A stretch of DNA of 64,000 nucleotides from Lethocerus indicus (taxonomy: Eukaryota > Arthropoda > Insecta > Hemiptera > Belostomatidae), in assembly GCA_019843655.1 (NCBI GenBank), contig JACDQD010000002.1, forward strand, positions 18,189,154 through 18,253,153, in the 5' to 3' direction. The translations under genes were made by a program, and so were the position numbers. Numbering within the stretch: the stretch's first letter is position 1; each line of letters opens with the position of its first letter. The notes under the pieces were generated by a model, which ran no database searches, was not told the origin of the DNA, and saw only the letters and a list, made by a program, of their open reading frames with translations. Below are positions 26,582-37,786 of this stretch, one piece after another.

Positions 26582-27454
26582 AGAGCCTAATATATACAAT
26601 ATATGGGACCTTCCCCAAATGTTGTTATCCTCACTCTCTAATGGGACGTGTTTATGAATTTTAAAGAACTCTGGGCCAGCAGTTTTTGAACGCTGTCACT
26701 TTTTTTCTACTCGCCATCACCTGTTTCCTTTCCCCTGTTTGGCTATAAGCTAGACTGTACTTCGACTCTTTCACCATATTTCAAAGAATCACGTTTGAAA
26801 TATAGCGTTAGACTATGATTGATCCGATTATGATTAAAATTACAAGTTTTTCTTTTTAATACATTTCTTAAATGTGTATTTCTTATCTTCCTACTATTAA
26901 AGTATTTTATTAAAAAAAAGGAAAATAATGACCCATATTATCTACATCCTAGTACCTCACTAACCCAAGAGTTGCAAGAAATTATACGTTTTGTACATCG
27001 TTATTTATTCCAGTCAGTTTGAGTAGTGTAAAAGTTAGTAAATTTCCTACACTGAAAATGAAAGAAACAGTTAAATGTACTGGAATATTTACATGGGGGT
27101 TTGCTTGCCTTAATACAGATTCATATTCTTTTTGCGTATAGGTTCTCTTGTTTTTTTTTCTGTCAACTATTAGCTACTTTCATATATTCTCTTACCAAAA
27201 TAACACATACGATTAATAATTGAAATGAGACTATTATAGAAAATGTCAAAAGAGTCAGCTGATAAATTGAGAAAAGCCGTATTAGTAGTGTAGCGAACTG
27301 TGAGGATTTGTCTGTGCGTATGTCTTGTAACCGGTAACCTCCACATTCAGGTGTATTAAGCAGTATTAATTTAAATTTGAATTGTTATTAAACGGATCCC
27401 AAGTAATCGGGATATCGATTATGATACCTGTGTGGGCTCCGGTCTGTTGCAATA

Positions 27455-30400
27455 ATGCTATTAAGAAGTGTTCAGAATAGCAGAGTGTGGCCCATCCTCC
27501 CGGTCCTTGTCTGCACTCTAATCTTCCTATACTTTCAGTATAAACTCAACAAATTGGAAGGAAATAAAGAATTATTGGGTAAAGTTCTTCAACACGTTTA
27601 TCAAATTCAAAAGATTTTTTCCATAATTATTTAATGTTACGGCTTTTTTCTTTGGCTTAATAGGTCCAATTAAGAATGAGTGATATTATATTAATTGAAG
27701 ATTGAATTGGCCATTCTGCTGTTTTGACCTCATTCTTTCTATTCCGAATAGTAGGATTTACTAAACTGTATATACATAAATATCCTTGTATGTACCTATC
27801 ATATAAAACTAAATTCTAACCCAGAGGTGGATTCTAAAAAAGTAGTTTATCATACTCAGAAGAATATCCTACTATGCATATAATAGTTTTAATTATGCAT
27901 GGATTAGGGAATTATTTTTATCTGTTGAATAATTTCTCCATATAATGTTCGGAAACCATTTTTGAGCTATTATGGATCGGTGGCTAGAGCTAAGGGTGCA
28001 ACAATAGCCAATGCAACTTCAATTCTTGATGCAGGCTGAAAAATGTCTTTCCACAATGCATTTGTGCTAAGTTATGTTAAGAATTAGATGAATACAAGGT
28101 TTTATGCATATGTGTAGCTCATTAATGGCTAAAAAATAAATTCTTGAAGAATAAGAAAAAGTTATGGTAAAAATGCTACTCACTTATACTACTTATATAA
28201 ATGAAATGGTCATGTGTATTTTGTTTTAGAAAAAACTGTGGTTCGTTTGCAGACAGAAAATAGTGCACTGTTTAAGGATAAAGATAGTAGTGTAAAAAAG
28301 TGGACTGAAAACAGAGAAAAGGACAGGACAGTGGTTATTTATAACAGGATACCTAAAACAGGATCTACTAGCTTTGTCAACGTTGCATATGACTTGTGCA
28401 AAAGAAATGGCTTCAATGTGCTCCACCTCAATGTCACAGGCAATTTGCATGTTATGTCCATTGCAGATCAGGTCAGCTAACATTGATAAACCACTTATGC
28501 CTGTTACTAAAAAGTAACTTTCAGTACTTTACTGTTACTTAATTGTAAAAACATTTTTTATGTTGAGTAGTATCTGTAGAAAATATTAAAAATCCTCTAC
28601 CTTAAATTTATAAAAAATTCTAAAGGTGCGGTTCTATATATTTTATATATAATAATGTGAATTAGCATTACCTCTGTCAGAACCATACTTTGTACTACTT
28701 TATAAAATGGGCTTAACCTAAAACTGAACATTGTTAAAATTTGCTCTTTACTCTACACATAATACTTTATATTACTCCTTTGTCTTTTATTTGTTCCACT
28801 AATTCTAATTTCAGAGACTGACATGTATGTCAGTCATGATGACATGACTGTTCATTGCTTTTTCTGTCCCTCTGAGCCTATTACTATTTTTATAATAATT
28901 ATAATACAAAGACTTTTAATTATGTTGTACTGAATGTTGTGTGTTTAGGCACGTTTCATCCACAACGTAACCCACTGGGATGCCAAGAAACCTGGACTCT
29001 ACCATGGCCACATTGCCTATATTGATTTTGAAAAGTTCGTTGTTTTTTATTTAAGTTTTACAAAAGTGGTTTATTTGGCAACTATGCACAGGGCATATAT
29101 TTTATGTTAGATACATTTCCGGATGTGGACATTGGACAGGCACTCACTTGACAAGGAACATGGCAAATTTCATTAGCTTAAGTTATAAATGGAATATATA
29201 GCAATGTTTAACTTTCTACCTGGTAACAATATTACTTCTAGTGTTGTAATTATTTTAATATATTGAAATAAATAATGTGATAGAACGTTCTTACTGTTAA
29301 CCTTCTAGCACATTATATATTATTCTATTTGTTGTTATATCTCTATATTTGTGTTAATGAAACACAGTGCAACGCTATTTCAATGTAAAAGTAGTTATAT
29401 GCAATTTAAAAATTAAAGATGCTATTCTACTTCACATTTTAGACTGACTTAAAAATTAGATAGCATAATTTACATTTAGATAGTAATAACCTTTTAACCA
29501 CTGAATTTATGGAAACTGATAATAATACTAGCTCCCGTATAATTGATTGTTTCTCAAAGATATAAAACTGTGTTTTCTATATGTTAGTTATATTCTTTTG
29601 TATAGATTATAAGTGATTTCAATGTTTTCTACATTTTGATTTCCCCTGTTTATTCTATTATTATTGTCACATAGTTTTTAGGGAACATGTTCTTCATCTG
29701 GTAAATACTTATCTTAAATTAAGATCTTTACTTATGGTTTATAAACACAAATACTTCATCATATGAACAATTATTGTGTTGCATAAGTTGTTTATTGATA
29801 TGCCTATACTTTGCAAAATTATCCAACGTTCACAACCGGAATATCCTAATTTTTAGCAGTCTTAAGTAAGCAACTAACTAAACTATGCAGTTTAGTTGTA
29901 TCTAATTTGAGTTGATTGGCTGTTTTAATATTTTTTGCATTGAATTTAGTTTATGCTGTTTCTGTTGGTCTCAGGTTCGGCGCTACACAAAGGCCAGTTT
30001 ATATAAATTTAATTCGCAAGCCTTTAGACCGCCTCGTTTCCTATTATTATTTTCTGCGCTTTGGTGATAACTATAGGCCCCATTTGATAAGAAGGAAACA
30101 TGGAGATAAAATGGTAATCTTTTAAAAATTACTCTTTTTTAATTTATTGTGCTTGCTTAATTTATTATCAATGCCTAGTTCTCAGTGTGCCCTATGCTTT
30201 GGCAACTCTGCTTTCTATATAATACTAAATACCCTTTTTTTGAGAATTATTCCAGTTATTTCAATGTTAGTTTCACAAAGTATGGCGTATTACTGATGTA
30301 TCAGTACATAAGAAATAATATCCAAGAAACTATACTATTTTATGTCTTATTGTGGAAGATATATACAAAATACATTTGTGTGTGTATATATATAATATTT

Positions 30401-31566
30401 TAATTAGTATATTGTCAGAAATATTAATAATGTCATAATAATGTTGCATTGTAGACATTTGATGAGTGTGTCAAGTGGAAACAGAACGACTGTCATCCAG
30501 ACAACATGTGGCTACAGATACCATTTATGTGTGGCCATGCACCTGCTTGCTGGTTAGTTACTTATAACCTGTTAAATTTAAATAGTGCAAATGCTTTTAG
30601 ACCAGCTTAACTGCAATGCCATAAACAATTAATAAGCCAATTATGTAAAACCCCTCTTGACAGTCCTAATCATTTCAAGTTAGTTACTTTAATGTTGTGG
30701 TTAATTTGTAGAATAATAATCCAGAAAAAATATTTTAAATACTACTATCAAATAATGTAGACAACATTTTTTCAGAGGATTTGACGAGATTAATGAAGTA
30801 AAAGGAGGAAGTCAAGAAATTCAGTTATTTAATTTTTGTTTATCATTTTAGGAAAAAGTACAAACACTTCCCTTCTTGTTGTAACATAACAGCGTACAAC
30901 ATAACCCATAACACAGCATATAACATAGCTACCATTTCTGTATTTATTCTAATAATATGTTTTCATATATAGTTTGATCATTGGAATTTATTTCATTTAA
31001 ATGTGTTGCTGTTTAATGAGTCCATCCCCATCAAGAAGAAAATCAAAGAATGCCTTTACTGTTCCAAAAAGAAGAGCTCACATAATATTTATTATTATTA
31101 ATCATTGTATTTAAATTATATTCCCACATTTTTGCAATTTAATTATCTTAATTATAGGGTTCCTGGGAATAGTTGGGCTTTGGAAGAGGCAAAACGTAAC
31201 CTGTTGACGAAGTATCTTTTGGTGGGTGTGACTGAAGAGCTACATGACTTCATTGCCATTTTAGAGACTGCACTGCCAACTTTCTTCAGAGGAGCTCTCA
31301 GTCACTTCAAAACAAGTATGCAGTATAATGTATTCTCTAACTCTGTACTGTTCAAATAAACTCATCCCTCACTGTTCATCCCTGGCTTCCGAGGTAATAA
31401 GACTATTAAAAATATTCAGATTAAAGAAGTTGGTAATTGTTTCCTCCATACTGCCTGAAGTCATTTGTTATTTGTTGATTTATTTATAACAAATTTTTGT
31501 TATTAGTTATTTGTAAATCTACAGTATCAAAGAAGTAATTGAATACAAATAGTTCCCAACACCTAA

Positions 31567-31629
<63 letters not shown>

Positions 31630-32135
31630 CAGACTTTGCAGTAAAAAACCCCTGCATACAAAATATTTAAGTAAAGCATACATAAACTTGGACTACAGTA
31701 AATAAACATAACATTCCATTTAAAGTAATCATTCTAGTAGCACAATGCTCCCTGTTGTTTATTTGGATGATATTCGCCCTATTGTTCAAGTTTTAATGCT
31801 CTGCTGCAGCCTATACATCAAACCTATATATGACAGCCTATTGCTAACATTAAAGTATATTATTAAAGGAGCGAATTTAATGAAGAAACACTTATTTAGA
31901 TTATGTCATTGCAGGTAAAAAGGCTCACTTGCGAAAAACCAATCAGAAAATGGAACCATCAGAAGAGACAGTGAAGGCAATAGAGAAAACAACTGTCTGG
32001 AAAATGGAGAATGAATTCTACGAATTCGTTAATGAACAGTTCCAGCAGGTGAAGAAAAGGATGTCTATCAACAAGGAGGGTGATCTTATTGATAGGGGTC
32101 AGCTGTTTACATTTGAGAAGATCAGCCCCAAGTAG
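27455..32135 (+). CDS. Hs2st: Heparan sulfate 2-O-sulfotransferase
   Basis: Seven exons: 27455-27578, 28230-28471, 28949-29034, 29975-30113, 30455-30552, 31158-31315, 31915-32135; borders and phases agree; 355 residues, the usual family length. The enzyme moves sulfate from PAPS to the 2-O position of iduronic acid in heparan sulfate, in the Golgi lumen. Residues 12-29 form a type II signal anchor ([18 protein letters not shown]). Residues 81-90 ([10 protein letters not shown]) are the 5'-phosphosulfate loop. LYHGH at 139-143 carries the His pair that includes the catalytic base. [15 protein letters not shown] at 168-182 is the 3'-phosphate loop. [10 protein letters not shown] near the C-terminus is also typical. 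The introns between exons 1-2 and 3-4 are the longest. No defects seen. Confidence 0.95.
31570..31627. repeat. (TA)n microsatellite in the last Hs2st intron
   Basis: Uninterrupted TA units between exons 6 and 7. Confidence 0.95.
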
Positions 32136-33417
32136 TTGTACTGGCCTGCAATATCGTACACATATAGTGCCTATGGGATTACAATTGATCATTATATCTT
32201 GTACTAAATCTGTGTTGTTTACATTAGTTATAAAGCATTTAATTTTTTCATTTTAGTGACAAATGTAAATAATGTTATCTACTTTAAATTAATTGTCTCC
32301 ATGCATCATTCAGAAACATTTTTTCTACCATGCTTTAAACTAAATTCACTGTTATTGTATGCAAACAAATTTCCAAGTACATACAGTCTTTATATAAAGA
32401 CACTGGTATCATGTGAAGTTCGTTGACTGGGAATTCAGCTGTCAGTATTTAACAATGAGGTTCTGTGATATTATTTTAGTGACATTATTCCTGACGGTTA
32501 TTTAATTTTTATGAACAGTTCTACAATTTAGGATAATTGAAATTGATACAGAATGTGCACTCTGGGCACAACCAGTAAGTTGGTATAGCCAATATTTATG
32601 TAAACTTAAGGTGTGACTCAAATACTCTAATAAACATCATTCAGCACAACCTCACAAATAGTGCTAATTTTCTACAAAGAAATAAAAATCAGCAGTTTTT
32701 TATATGAATAGCAATTTCCCATTGTTCTTTTTATATGAAAGAAAATATGTTCATAATGAAATTAATGAAATAGTTCTGTAGTATAATGGTTGAATGGGGG
32801 GCAAACTACAGGTTGTACAGTAATGTATTATATTTAATATATATTGTAAAAATCTTACTTTGAGTCTGAATATTAATTATATATTAGATAGACCCAACAA
32901 GGTATAGTTTATCATTAATAGAATTAGGAATAAAACTCATTTTTCGTGATAAAATTTTTGTAATTGATCTTCCAAAAAGGGAGAGAGAGAAAGAGAGAGA
33001 TTGAAAGAAAAGAGCAATACCCAGTGTTGCTTTGTAAATTGTATTGAATGCTGTATTGTACATTGTGATATAATAATACAATCCAACAGTCTATTGAGAA
33101 AGAGTCAAGTAAAGTATTAACAAGTTACATATCATCGTCAATGTCAGTGTTGTTTACCATACCTCTTCAACCTAATTTGCTCTTCTCTTTATAAGTTGTA
33201 CCATTTGTTTATAACAGATTGGCTCATATGCGAAAGTAAATCATGTACTAATATTAAAATCCATGATGTTATTAATAGTTATCATATTTCAGTGACTAAT
33301 ATATTTACTTAAAGCGTATTATACAATTGTTGAGAAAGAAAAGTACTTTTTTATCCTGATGTACTATTAGCACATATGAAATAAGTAAAATTTGAATTGA
33401 ATTGGTTTGAAATGCAA

Positions 33418-33500
33418 ACTTCATTTGGGATACCTGTTTTGTGGTCTGCAAGGGCTTGGAATACATGAAACTTCATTTGTTGAGTGTTGCACAGCCTATT
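33418..33500 (-). repeat. Repeat copy related to 41,727-41,764
   Basis: The reverse complement shares CAGACCACAAAACAGGTATC and an adjoining GTATTCCAA block with the plus strand at 41.73-41.76 kb. A weaker match (TTCCAA-CCCTTGCAG) lies at 39,575-39,592 within an Apollo intron. Interspersed element of unknown type. Confidence 0.5.
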
Positions 33501-34747
33501 ATAATTGTTTTTATTGAGTACCTTTTGCATGTGAGCTGTTTTAATGTTATCAACTATTAATGTACTATAATGGCCTAATGTTTTTGTTACTTTTTTAAAA
33601 TTGTATTTTAAAGTAAAATATGTGCGGAGGTGAAGCAGTATAAGTTCATTATACAATATGCTAGATTTTAAGCCAGAGTTTTAAATTGTATTTTTATTAT
33701 TTATGGACTTGCTCACTTACGGTTGTGTATTTGTTGCGTGATTTATATTTTTTGTTTTTTATTTTATCTTAAGGATATAATGAGAGATAATTATTTTGTT
33801 GTGATCATTGTTTTTTCTCTTCACTTTTATAGCACTATTTTGTTCTTCTGATATGTGCTAGGCCCATTGTTTAGTTTAATAAAAAATCTTGACTGAGACT
33901 CAAAATCTAGTATCAAAGTTGGTGTTAATTAAACTGTTAGGTTTACATGGAGACCTTGCTTATTCCCTTATAAGCCTTGCATGACAGGATTATTAAAGCC
34001 TAAGTTTGTTGTTACTTGAAGCAATGCATTCTTAAAATACTTGATTACAGTTTCTTAACAAAATACCTTGTAGCTCCTTTTATTTAAATGATTAATAAAG
34101 CATTTAATTGTTACTCAAAATGGTTGTATTAAGAATATGTTGGAGATCAAAGCATAACATATGCAAATACTACATCAGTTTAATTCATTTTTATCAAAAG
34201 AAATAGGCATTTTATTCTTGTTTAGACTGCAGTACATGCTATTTATAAAATTGATGCATATTTTAAATACAATGTCTTTTGGGGAACAAGAAAATTTCAG
34301 TTTGTTTTAATTGATTTTTCCTAAAGCCAAGATTGTTATCTTTCTCTAATCTTTGTTCTATATTTTAATTTTTTCAGAATGCCATATACTGTGTTATTAG
34401 TGACAATAATGTACATTTGTTTTAATGTTAATTGATTAAATAAGGTACTAAATGAATTCCAAGATTAAAATTTATGTACTAAGACCAGTTTTAAAGTGTT
34501 ATTTACAATTTCTTTATTTGTTTATAGTATCCCCCAATGGTACTTTAATATAAATATTTTTGAAAAATGAAATTTGGATTCACTATTTTTTGATAGTATG
34601 TTGTGATAACAGCTATGCCTCGACATGTCTAAAGAAGTTCTGATATAGGTCATTAAACTATTCAGTTAATATGCATAATGCAAGTTTGAGCTGTCCTGTT
34701 GCAAACAATTAAGACCGATAATGCTAAGTGTGTGAAATATCTGTACA

Positions 34748-34749
<2 letters not shown>

Positions 34750-34804
<55 letters not shown>
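34750..34804. repeat. (TA)n microsatellite
   Basis: Uninterrupted TA units. Confidence 0.95.
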
Positions 34805-34806
<2 letters not shown>

Positions 34807-35813
34807 AATACATATCATACATGTTGCAGTAATTTTATCAACTTTTACAATTTGGAATTTTATTAATATTTTTCTATTTCTTATATTATCATTATTCTAT
34901 ATTATGAAGCCATTTCACTTAGTTAAACAGTGCGCATATCTCTCTAAAAATATAATAATTTATGAAAGATTTGGGTAGTGCAATACTGAAAATAATTGTT
35001 TTGAAGCATTGTACCTATCATAATAATTCCAAGGTCACAATATTAGCTGAATATGTTGTTATTTGTTATTTATTTTAATGTGATAATTTGGCATATTTTT
35101 TTGTTTTTAATGAAAAACAAATGTTATTGATTTTAGTACTCATCGTATTCAAATATTTGTACTTTGATTATTATTATTTCAATTTATTCATAAAAATTCA
35201 GTTAGTTAAAAAACTAACAATGTGTAATGTAACTTCAATTTATTAATTACAATCTGTTAGAATAAACCTCATATGTACTTTAATGATTCTCACATTCATG
35301 ATGGTCAACTTTGTTTTTCTCATTTAATGAATTCAGGTCTCATAGACATACGAAATAGCTTTGCATTATTCATTTTATTATCATAACTAATGTTAGTGGT
35401 AATCAGTTTTTTAAGATTATCATTTCGTATAATTTCTTACAGCTATTATATTTATTTGTAATGTGTTCAGGGTATTTTGGTTTGAATTCAAATCATTATT
35501 ATTTTGTAAGACAAGGAAACAAATATTTTTTTTTATTAAAGAGATGTATTTGTTTTTAATAAATTTTGTTAGTTATCTTATGTGTTAGATACTATTCCTT
35601 ATTACAGTATCACACCATATGTGAGTTTAAATTATGTAAAGGAGTCGATCAAAAACTTCTTCAATTTTCGGATCTCTTCCAGAAAGTTTTAATTTCAAGC
35701 CTCTTTGTGAAATTCTAAAACGTACTAAGCTTTGCTTAGTAACAAATATGCCTTTCTTTATTGAAGATGTACTTCATCTGGCTGATGACCCCTTGGGATC
35801 ATAATGACCAAAG

Positions 35814-35828
35814 AGGGGGGGGGGGGGT
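35814..35828. repeat. Poly-G homopolymer run
   Basis: About 13-14 consecutive G bases, unusual in this AT-rich DNA. Sequence on its right (35,830-36,010) is less AT-rich than its surroundings and may be a mobile-element remnant. Confidence 0.8.
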
Positions 35829-36186
35829 CTAACAGAGTTACTGGGAATGAGAAGGGTTACTGTAGAGCCCCTGCCCCCTGCATTGTGCAAACAACGGATC
35901 ATCACTCTGTGCAGACAGAAAATGAACTTCTCTCTCAATCTGAGGGGCTATACAGCATTTATGGCGCTCCTACACCACCATAATGGTGTATAGGTCTCTC
36001 CCGTCACTTTTTCTTGAAAGTGGAAAACTGGAAATATTTGGAAAAAGCGTCGTTACATTTTGTAGAAATAACGAATTCGGAATCTAGGAGTCGCAGAAAC
36101 AGGCAGGCGGCCGAGTAAAATATGTTCATTTTTTAACCTTTTTTTTTTCTTTTAGCCCATATCAGCAGTTCCAGGACCTTATATGA

Positions 36187-36429
36187 TTATGGGCGTATGA
36201 GATTTATTTCTGTTTGACTTTGCGACCACCAGGCAACAAACATACACGTAAATGCATGAAGAATTAAATCAAAATGATCAACTAAATTGGGTTGTTCATT
36301 CAAGCCCAACGTTTGTGCATAAATTGAGTGTATAGTCATATACGTTACAAAATATAAAGCAAATAGAAGAATAAACAAATTCAATGCTAGCTTAGTATTT
36401 TTTAATGTATAGACTCCAATTTTAAGCAT
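36187..36429 (-). CDS. Possible small secreted/membrane protein, doubtful
   Basis: An 80-codon frame starts 38 bp beyond the stop of the His-rich gene on the same strand. Its N-terminal part (LALNLFILLFALYFVTYMTI) looks like a signal peptide ending before YAQ, as in the neighbour. It also lies where the neighbour's 3'UTR should be, and an AATAAA is inside it. It may be a decayed tandem copy or just UTR. Confidence 0.2.
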   Translation of the reverse strand: MLKIGVYTLKNTKLALNLFILLFALYFVTYMTIHSIYAQTLGLNEQPNLVDHFDLILHAFTCMFVAWWSQSQTEINLIRP

Positions 36430-36467
36430 ACACCATAAAACGGATAAAGTATAATTCGCATTAGTGT

Positions 36468-36831
36468 TTAGTGATGGTCTGCCGGTTGCTTAATCCAATA
36501 TCCATGAGGAGCAAAGTGGTGGTCGTGATGTCCATGGACGGTTGGTCCGCGGTACACTTTCACTTTCACGTGTCCATAGTGATCTAATGATAAAATAAAT
36601 AATACCAATGGTTAATATATCAATGGAAGTATAAGGTGAATTATTGGTATAAGAACCGTTCTTCCATATATTGGCTTACGACTTGCAGCGGCGTCTTGAT
36701 CGTATGATTCCGCGCCTTCCTGTGCGTACACTGCATTCCTTGTAAAAGCAATGCAGAAAAACAGCGTCACAGATACAAGAACAACCAAAAACTGAACCTT
36801 CTGAAACATATATTTATTTCTACTTTATACA

Positions 36832-36879
<48 letters not shown>

Positions 36880-36971
36880 CGCCTAAACGCGTGTAACACA
36901 GAAACACAGCGACATGTCTCTTAAGATAATGAATGGATAGTATTGAAAAACGTTGTTACCTCTGAAAGCAT
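36468..36971 (-). CDS. Small secreted histidine-rich protein, three exons
   Basis: Exons (minus) 36971-36960, 36800-36680, 36583-36468; phases 0 and 1 agree, 82 residues. An N-terminal hydrophobic segment (VQFLVVLVSVTLFFCIAF) and a likely cleavage after VYA predict secretion. The mature part starts acidic (QEGAESYDQD). The C-terminal half is His-rich, with VYRGPTVHGHHDHHFAPHG and a final ADHH, about a dozen His. Metal binding, or a cuticle or immune role, is possible but not shown. A TATA box (TATAAATT) lies at 37,032-37,025 on this strand, about 55 bp before the ATG. An in-frame ATG at 36,809 inside intron 1 gives an alternative start, but the spliced MLSE start fits the TATA better. I know no family name for it. 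Confidence 0.6.
36835..36875. repeat. (TA)n microsatellite in intron 1 of the His-rich gene
   Basis: Uninterrupted TA units. Confidence 0.9.
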
Positions 36972-37024
36972 AATATCTATCTCGAAACTGGAGAGCAACT
37001 ATTATCGGTCTGCCCACTCCGGCA

Positions 37025-37032
37025 AATTTATA
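37025..37032 (-). promoter_or_regulatory. TATA box of the His-rich peptide gene
   Basis: TATAAATT on the minus strand, about 53 bp upstream of the ATG at 36,971. This spacing suits a short 5'UTR. Confidence 0.5.
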
Positions 37033-37786
37033 CTCTTCACTTCGTGTCCAATCGACCATTTAGACCCAATGATATAACTTCACTTTCACGATCATTCAAC
37101 CAAAAAGTGAAACCTAAAAACAAAAGAAATCAATCCAAACACGTGAAATACACAGGTAGACAACAGGTAACAATAGGTAAGGGTTAGGAGAAAGGATTAG
37201 AAAAATCACTAGGAAAAATAAACATTTTTTAAATTTTTGCAAATGCCACACTGGTCTTATGTGTGTTTACAACAATGTTCACATGTTTCATTTTTGATTC
37301 TATTTTATTTATTTAATCGATCATACCAGTCAGAAGCAAAACCTAATAAGATTATTTCTCATGTTTAATTATTGTTGAGCCAGAGCAATATCTTTAAAGA
37401 AGCATGGAGCATAAATACATCTCTGATCTAAAACACAGATCACAGAATAACAGGATGCACTTTTGTACTGATTTTGATAGTGAATGTGAGAACTTAACTC
37501 GAGCAAGGAAGACAAAGTGATAGGTACATGATAGGTAGCATTAAAGAAGGTCAATTCCTAAATTTTCAAACAATTTTATTTTTCTATACAGTTTATAATA
37601 TAATAAGTACATTATCAAAAATTAAAAGTTAAAATCACAAACGTATATCTTTTATTTTACATTTAAATAAATATTTATTTTTTTTTATTATACCAAAATA
37701 TTTTATTAAATTGGTATATTTAAAGTTCATCATAAATTTTTATCTCTTTAAAAATATATTAATACTCTATTAACTCATTCAGAATA
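37033..37786. other. Intergenic between His-rich gene promoter and Apollo-like gene 3' end
   Basis: AT-rich; includes the 3' flank of the Apollo-like gene. No gene recognised. Confidence 0.5.

Larger units (their letters stand above)
25056..27240. other. Ptpa 3'UTR and intergenic sequence
   Basis: Contains the (TA)n tract at 25,547-25,604, several AATAAA signals (near 25,147 and 26,057) and a (TG)n tract at 26,559-26,581. No gene recognised. Confidence 0.5.
32136..36180. other. Long AT-rich 3' flank of Hs2st and intergenic DNA
   Basis: Probably includes a long Hs2st 3'UTR with several candidate polyA signals. Holds a (TA)n tract at 34,750-34,804, a poly-G run near 35,815-35,828 and a repeat copy at 33,418-33,500. 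No gene recognised. Confidence 0.4.

Noticed and set aside
33351..33656. 101-codon minus-strand frame downstream of Hs2st
   Set aside because: No splice or start support; part of it is a copy of a dispersed repeat.
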